A stretch of DNA of 64,000 nucleotides from JAGLQQ01 sp043806135 (GTDB lineage: Bacteria > Omnitrophota > Gorgyraeia > B26-G9). The number at the start of each line of letters is the position of its first letter. Position 1 is the first letter of the stretch. This document shows positions 59,544 through 64,000 of the stretch, in pieces. Location of the stretch: positions 1 through 64,000 of the forward strand of contig JAZDHG010000016.1 in NCBI GenBank assembly GCA_043806135.1, written 5' to 3'. The notes beneath the pieces were generated by a model. That model worked only from the letters and a program-made list of their open reading frames with translations. It was not told the DNA's origin and searched no databases. Made by a program: the position numbers and the translations under genes.

Positions 59544-60464
59544 ATGAAGGAAAATACAAAGTTCAAGTCAGGTTACGTGGCACTGTTAGGAAAACCGAAT
59601 GTAGGCAAATCAACGCTGCTGAATTATTTTCTGAAAGAAAAACTGTCTATAGTATCCGAGAAGCCGCAGACAACCCGCGATGCTATACTCGGTATCTTTA
59701 CCCAAAGCGATTATCAGATAATTTTTGTGGATACGCCCGGGATGCATAAGCCGAGAACGCAGCTGGGGCAGCATATGATGCATTGCGCGATCAGCGCCGG
59801 AGTTGATGCTGATATTGTTATTTTTATTATTGATGCCCTAAGCGGTATAACTGCAGCGGACAGGCATATATTCGAAATGATCAAAAGTAAAAAGGTTTTA
59901 AAAGGCTGCTGCTGGTCTGCTGTTTTAATAAACAAAATAGATACGATAAAAAAGGAAGATATCCTGCCGATCATGAAATGCTGCACTGGTTTTCCCGGAT
60001 TTGACGAATATATTCCTGTGTCAGCACAGACAGGTGCCAACTGCGAGCAGGTTTTGGATAAAATAATAAAGACGCTGCCTTATGGGCCGGCGTATTACCC
60101 TAAGGAACAGCTTACCGATAAAAATGAGCGTTTTGTCGTCGGCGAACTTATGCGTGAGGCGGTTTTAAAATTATGCCGTGAAGAGGTTCCGCATTCAGTA
60201 GCCGTTGAAGTGGAAAACTTTACAGATAACCCAGGCAGGAAAACATTAATTCAGGCGACGGTTTTTTTAGAAAGGCAGTCACAGAAAAAAATTGTCATCG
60301 GCAAAAACGGAATAATGCTCAAAACTATCGGCACTGCCGCACGCCGGGAGATAGAAGAGTTTTTAGGCAGGCCGGTATATCTGGAATTAAGGGTTAAGAT
60401 ACATGACAACTGGCGTAAGGATGCGGTTTTTTTGCGCCGGTTGGGTTATGATAAAAGTCTTTGA
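59544..60464 (+). CDS. era: GTPase Era
   Basis: Era assists 16S rRNA maturation. The 306-residue protein has G1 GKPNVGKST (about residues 16-24), G3 DTPGMH, G4 NKID, G5 SAQTG, and the C-terminal KH domain with IGKNGIMLKTIGTAARREIEE. It lacks other members of the ybeY/dgkA group often found nearby. Confidence 0.95.
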   Translation: MKENTKFKSGYVALLGKPNVGKSTLLNYFLKEKLSIVSEKPQTTRDAILGIFTQSDYQIIFVDTPGMHKPRTQLGQHMMHCAISAGVDADIVIFIIDALSGITAADRHIFEMIKSKKVLKGCCWSAVLINKIDTIKKEDILPIMKCCTGFPGFDEYIPVSAQTGANCEQVLDKIIKTLPYGPAYYPKEQLTDKNERFVVGELMREAVLKLCREEVPHSVAVEVENFTDNPGRKTLIQATVFLERQSQKKIVIGKNGIMLKTIGTAARREIEEFLGRPVYLELRVKIHDNWRKDAVFLRRLGYDKSL

Positions 60465-60483
60465 GCAATATTTTCCTTGATAG

Positions 60484-60577
60484 TAATATTGGGGTCATTC
60501 TTATTTAGGGTGGAAGAATTTTGGTAAGACAATAAGAGTGAAGGGGTTAGATAGAAACCAGAATGGCCCTAATATTG
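60484..60577. mobile_element. MITE-like insertion with 8-bp target duplication
   Basis: A 78-bp core (60492-60569) has inverted ends GGGTCATTCT and AGAATGGCCC. It is flanked by the direct repeat TAATATTG at 60484-60491 and 60570-60577. This is the clearest sign of a transposition event in the window. The ends resemble those of elements A and B, but the interior does not. Confidence 0.7.
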
Positions 60578-60629
60578 TAGACGGTAAAATATTTTTGTAA
60601 ATATAAGTACTCTTTAAGGGGGAGATGAG

Positions 60630-61559
60630 TTGAAGCTTACCCGCAGGCAATTTATTAAAATATTCGGCTCCACTGCCGTTGGAGCAGGTATAACCGGTTT
60701 TTATAATCAGACCATAATCGACGCTTTGGCCGTTGATGACGGTAAGCCTCCTGTGCTTTGGCTGCAGGGAGCAAGCTGTAACGGATGCTCTGTATCGCTT
60801 TTAAATACAGTCCATCCCAAAATTGCCGAAGTATTGCTGCATGTTGTAAGCATGCGCTATCATCAGACGTTAATGGCTGCAACCGGTAAAACAGCATTTG
60901 ATGTAATTTATGATGTGGCGGAAGAATTCAAGGGTAAATATATTTTAGTTCTTGAAGGAGGGATCCCGACCGCAGAAAACGGGGCTTACTGCACGATAGG
61001 GGAGAATTACGGTCACCAGGTCAATCTTACGCAGGCAATAGATAAGCTGGCTCCGGATGCAGCCGGCCTTATTGCTGTGGGAACCTGTGCTGCTTTTGGA
61101 GGTATCCCCTCAGGCAAACCCAACCCGGCAAACGTCAAGGGACTCTCAGGTTATACAGGCAAGAGCATTGTTAATGTTTCCGGATGTCCTGCCCATCCTG
61201 ATTGGGTAGTCGGAACATTGATACATTTGCTTCATTTCGGCGTTCCGGAGCTTGATGAACACGGCCGTCCGCTTTTGTTTTACGGAAAAAATCTTCATGA
61301 AAATTGTCCAAACTATTCTTTTTTTGCAAACGGCAAATATGCTGAAAAATTAGGCGAAGAAGGCTGTCTGGCCGCAGTGGGATGCAAAGGCCCTATGGCG
61401 TTTGCGGATTGTCCCTTGCGTCATTGGAACAGCGGTGTTAACTGGTGCATCGGCTCAGGAACAGGATGTATTGCCTGCTGCGAACCCGGTTTTCCAGATA
61501 GCTCATCGGGTATGTATGAAAAATTACCCGATGATTTAATCCCCCGTGGAATAGTTTAA
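60630..61559 (+). CDS. Periplasmic [NiFe] hydrogenase small subunit
   Basis: The small subunit carries electrons through three Fe-S clusters. TTG start after AAGGGGGAGA. It has a Tat signal (TRRQFIK, twin Arg 5-6, then a hydrophobic stretch). Cluster ligands are visible: proximal GASCNGC (Cys50, Cys53), GTCAAFGG and SGCPAHP; distal HENC and EGCLAAVGCKG; medial DCPLRHWN and CIACCEPGF. The 309-residue mature end has no C-terminal membrane anchor, so the enzyme is probably soluble periplasmic. It forms a unit with the next two genes. Confidence 0.94.
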   Translation: MKLTRRQFIKIFGSTAVGAGITGFYNQTIIDALAVDDGKPPVLWLQGASCNGCSVSLLNTVHPKIAEVLLHVVSMRYHQTLMAATGKTAFDVIYDVAEEFKGKYILVLEGGIPTAENGAYCTIGENYGHQVNLTQAIDKLAPDAAGLIAVGTCAAFGGIPSGKPNPANVKGLSGYTGKSIVNVSGCPAHPDWVVGTLIHLLHFGVPELDEHGRPLLFYGKNLHENCPNYSFFANGKYAEKLGEEGCLAAVGCKGPMAFADCPLRHWNSGVNWCIGSGTGCIACCEPGFPDSSSGMYEKLPDDLIPRGIV

Positions 61560-61585
61560 TTTTTGTTAAACAGGAGCAAAATAAA

Positions 61586-62995
61586 TTGGCTAAACAGACG
61601 ATAAGCATTGATCCGATCACACGTATTGAAGGGCATCTTAAGATAGAGGTTGACGTAGAAGATAAAAAGGTGGTTGATGCGCGTTCAATCGGAACACTCT
61701 GGCGGGGTTTTGAGGTTATTTTAAAAGGCAGAGATCCGCGTGATGCTCAGATGATCACACAGCGTATATGCGGTGTTTGCTCTATAAGCCATGCGATAGC
61801 TGCTGCGCTTACTCTTGAGGCGGCCTTTAATGTTATGCCTCCTTCCAACGGGCGCATTGTGAGGAATTTGATCTTAGGAGGCAATTATATCCAATCACAT
61901 ATTCTGCATTTCTATCATTTGGCGGCATTAGATTATGTTATCGGTCCTGATTTGGCCCCGTTTATCCCCCGCTACGCAGGAGATTACCGTGTGAGCAAAC
62001 AATTGAATGACTCTGTCGTAGAGCACTATGTCCAGGCGCTGGATATGCGTTTAAAAGCGCAGGAGCTTACTGCTTTATGGTCAGGGAAAGTGCCTATGGC
62101 GCAATCTATCACTCCGGGCGGAGTTTCTCAAAAAGTCAGCGTTGACAGGATTGCTTCCACTTTATGGAGGATACGGCAGCTTAAGGAGTTTATCAATAAT
62201 GTATATATTCCTGACGTGCTGGCAGTAGCGGATGCCTATAAGGATTATGCCGGCTTAGGCGTCGGATATAAAAATTTTTTATCTTACGGAGTTTTCGCTC
62301 AAGACGATAAGCGCAGCGGATTCCTTTTTAAGCCGGGACGTTATACAAGTGAAATTGATCTGGATATCAACGCAGAAAAAATCACGGAAGATGTTAGTCA
62401 TGCCTGGTACAAAGAAGAAACTCCACGGCATCCTTCTCGCGGAAAAACTGACCCGGAGATGGGAAAAGCCGGTGCATATTCATGGGTAAAGGCACCGCGC
62501 TACGATAATATCCCCCATGAAGTAGGTCCTCTGGCAAGGATGTGGATCAGCGGAGATTACCGCAAAGGCGCTTCTTTTCTGGACAGACACGTATCCCGCG
62601 CTCTTGAGACAAAAAAAATTGCTGAGGCTATGGAGAAATGGGTTTTACAGCTTAAGCCCCAAGAGCCTGTGTTTGAGCCTTTTGAATTGCCTGTATCTTC
62701 TGAAGGAGCGGGCATGACCGAGGCTCCGCGCGGTGCTCTGGGGCATTGGATAAGGATTGAAAATAAAAAAATTGCCAATTATCAGGCAGTTGTGCCGACC
62801 ACGTGGAATTGTTCACCGCGTGATGCGGATTTGCAGCGCGGACCTTTAGAGCAGGCCTTGATCGGCTGTCCGGTGCCTGATGTGGATAATCCTCTGAATA
62901 TTGTGCGTATCGTGCGTTCATTTGATCCCTGTCTTGCTTGTGCTGTGCATCTGACCAAGCCGAACGGGCAGATGAAAAAATTTAGAGTTTGCTAA
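61586..62995 (+). CDS. [NiFe] hydrogenase large subunit
   Basis: The large subunit holds the Ni-Fe centre. The 469-residue protein has both cysteine pairs, Cys62/Cys65 in RICGVCSISHA and Cys449/Cys452 in DPCLACAVH. A 14-residue tail after His455 would be removed by the maturation protease encoded next. It has no Tat signal of its own and would be exported together with the small subunit. TTG start after CAGGAGC. Sequence type fits group 1 uptake hydrogenases. Confidence 0.95.
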   Translation: MAKQTISIDPITRIEGHLKIEVDVEDKKVVDARSIGTLWRGFEVILKGRDPRDAQMITQRICGVCSISHAIAAALTLEAAFNVMPPSNGRIVRNLILGGNYIQSHILHFYHLAALDYVIGPDLAPFIPRYAGDYRVSKQLNDSVVEHYVQALDMRLKAQELTALWSGKVPMAQSITPGGVSQKVSVDRIASTLWRIRQLKEFINNVYIPDVLAVADAYKDYAGLGVGYKNFLSYGVFAQDDKRSGFLFKPGRYTSEIDLDINAEKITEDVSHAWYKEETPRHPSRGKTDPEMGKAGAYSWVKAPRYDNIPHEVGPLARMWISGDYRKGASFLDRHVSRALETKKIAEAMEKWVLQLKPQEPVFEPFELPVSSEGAGMTEAPRGALGHWIRIENKKIANYQAVVPTTWNCSPRDADLQRGPLEQALIGCPVPDVDNPLNIVRIVRSFDPCLACAVHLTKPNGQMKKFRVC

Positions 62996-63148
62996 CAAAA
63001 CAGCGATTAGCGTATAGCGGTTATGGATTAGGGGAAAAACAAAGCAGAAGATAAAAAATACAATTAATTGTTTTAGTTTATGATTTTTGATTTATTTAGT
63101 GTTTAGAGTTTTAGTTAATAGGGTTGACTGTTACAGGGCAAGAGAGAA
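62996..63148 (+). repeat. Spacer with heptamer series
   Basis: The spacer starts with 7-bp units AGCGATT, AGCGTAT, AGCGGTT, ATGGATT (about 63002-63029) and then is AT-rich. There is no gene for a cytochrome b subunit here. No terminator is apparent. Confidence 0.55.
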
Positions 63149-63625
63149 TTGGGGGTTATTTTGTCAGGACGAAAAATTACGGTGTTGGGTATCGGGAATC
63201 TTCTACTTAAAGATGAGGGGGTAGGCATACATGCTATCAATGCTTTGAAGAAAGAAATGCTTCCTAAGAATGTAGAACTTGTAGACGGAGGAGTAGCCGG
63301 ATTTGACCTTTTACCAATAGTTGAGAGTTGCGATAAACTGATTGTTATCGATGCGATCAAGACATCGGATGCTCCGGGTACAATATATAAATTTGACCCG
63401 CAGCATATAGATATTCAAAAGGACGCAAATATTTCTTTGCATGATATGGATTTTTTTCAGGTTTTGGAATTCGCAAAAAAACATAAAAGATTGCCTTTAA
63501 CGCAAATGATTGCTGTTGTGCCCAAAGAAATCGAAGCGGGCATGGATTTGACGCCTGAGCTACAAGAAAAGATACCGGAAATAGTTGCGCTGATAAAAGA
63601 GGAAATAAATTCTAAAGCTGTTTAA
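63149..63625 (+). CDS. Hydrogenase maturation protease
   Basis: This HyaD/HycI-type endopeptidase cuts the C-terminal tail of the large subunit after nickel insertion. The 158-residue protein has GIGNLLLKDEGVG with the nickel-sensing Glu, VDGGVAGFDLL, VIDAIKT with Asp, and SLHDMDF with His. TTG start at 63149; a TTG at 63161 is also possible. Position after the large subunit supports the role. Confidence 0.92.
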   Translation: MGVILSGRKITVLGIGNLLLKDEGVGIHAINALKKEMLPKNVELVDGGVAGFDLLPIVESCDKLIVIDAIKTSDAPGTIYKFDPQHIDIQKDANISLHDMDFFQVLEFAKKHKRLPLTQMIAVVPKEIEAGMDLTPELQEKIPEIVALIKEEINSKAV

Positions 63626-63650
63626 AAATGTATTTCAACTAGGGGAGTGA

Positions 63651-64000
63651 ATGAAGTCAAGTCCCCAGGGGGTTTTATTTTTTATTTGCGGATGCCTCGG
63701 GTTGATCGTATAATATGTCTGGTATTTGCGCAGCAAACAGATACGGCTGCAGATAGGACGCTGGAAAATCAAGAGGCTTTGCCAACCAGGACAACAGACT
63801 CAACCGGACAAATGATAATGCCGGTTGAACCAGGGCAAGCAACATCTTCGCAGACAATAGTTGTAGCTGAACCGCAGGCAGAACCTGCCGGGCAAATGGT
63901 CGTTCCGGTTATGCTAACTCCTCCGGCAGAACAGGTTGAAAAACCAGCTGTTGAGGAAGTAATACCTTATGCAGGGGCTGATACATGTAAGCCTTGTCAT
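63651..64000 (+). CDS. Exported c-type haem protein, partial, frame unclear
   Basis: The frame leading to the window edge ends in CKPCH, a c-type haem motif, after a Pro/Gln/Glu-rich linker (IMPVEPGQA, VVAEPQAEPAGQ). The ATG at 63651, after AGGGGAG, opens a signal-like peptide (GVLFFICGCLGLIV) but reaches a stop at about 63711 in its frame. The haem frame is open from at least 63647 and contains ATG at 63692 and a hydrophobic IICLVFAQQ. A single missing base near 63708 would join the two into one normal exported protein, so a sequencing error or a real frameshift is possible. It may accept hydrogenase electrons. Confidence 0.5.

Noticed and set aside
60575..60612. Sigma-54 or strong sigma-70 promoter before the hydrogenase genes
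   Set aside because: No TGGCAC-N5-TTGCA pattern, and TTGTAG/TAAATA at 17 bp matches consensus too weakly to call.

Overview
The window looks like a chromosomal segment of a Gram-negative, anaerobic or H2-using bacterium of the PVC/Omnitrophota type. This assignment is inference. It rests on a complete str-S10-spc-alpha ribosomal cluster that lacks rpmD (L30), frequent GTG/TTG starts, type IV pilus genes, secreted proteins with a YPAPxGQFN-like motif after the signal anchor, a Tat-exported [NiFe] hydrogenase and DUF4416/DUF362 proteins. Almost every gene is on the + strand. I see no rRNA, tRNA, CRISPR array or transposase gene.

Layout. (1) 1-16626: the end of tuf, then rpsJ-rplCDWB-rpsS-rplV-rpsC-rplP-rpmC-rpsQ-rplNXE-rpsN-rpsH-rplFR-rpsE-rplO-secY-adk-map-infA-rpmJ-(small unknown ORF)-rpsMKD-rpoA-rplQ. 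Three spacers of this cluster (before rplV, rpsE and rpoA) carry related, about 210-nt, three-hairpin elements whose stems are conserved by compensatory changes and which end just upstream of the Shine-Dalgarno sequence. This is the strongest candidate for an undescribed system. (2) 16631-21800: aminotransferase, malate dehydrogenase, ApbE and aconitase (carbon and redox metabolism). (3) 22148-27221: mixed small genes (PolB-like exonuclease, OsmC, an AllA-like protein, a zinc-ribbon repeat protein), TrpB2, DUF167, a NifU-type scaffold and NikR. (4) 27381-31939: tmk-holB-ricT-like-metG-tatD, a replication and housekeeping operon. (5) 31967-39939: DUF362-ferredoxin, two tandem response regulator-GGDEF proteins (the second with a degenerate GGDKF), mtnA, thiL, tsaE, tsaB, alr. 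(6) 40073-44304: a promoter, three pilin-like genes and three paralogous secreted proteins, closed by a terminator. (7) 44384-55722: ilvD-ilvB-ilvH-pilT-ilvC-leuA-aroE-pilD-aroC, branched-chain and aromatic amino acid synthesis interleaved with the pilus retraction ATPase and prepilin peptidase. (8) 55885-60464: DUF4416, a Ste24-like protein that has lost its HExxH, DUF523, a cation diffusion facilitator and era. (9) 60630-64000: periplasmic [NiFe] hydrogenase small and large subunits, its maturation protease, and the start of a c-type haem protein running off the edge.

How it fits together. NikR would adjust nickel supply for the hydrogenase. The prepilin peptidase and PilT encoded among the amino acid genes would serve the pilin-like cluster. 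The c-di-GMP-type regulators are plausible controllers of pili or surface proteins. Many spacers carry short-period tandem repeats (heptamers such as AGTAGCG, AACTGGC and TAATTCR; decamers such as AGTAACYATT), sometimes running into the 3' end of the upstream gene. Several MITE-like palindromes also occur, one with an 8-bp target duplication and one that supplies the alr stop codon.
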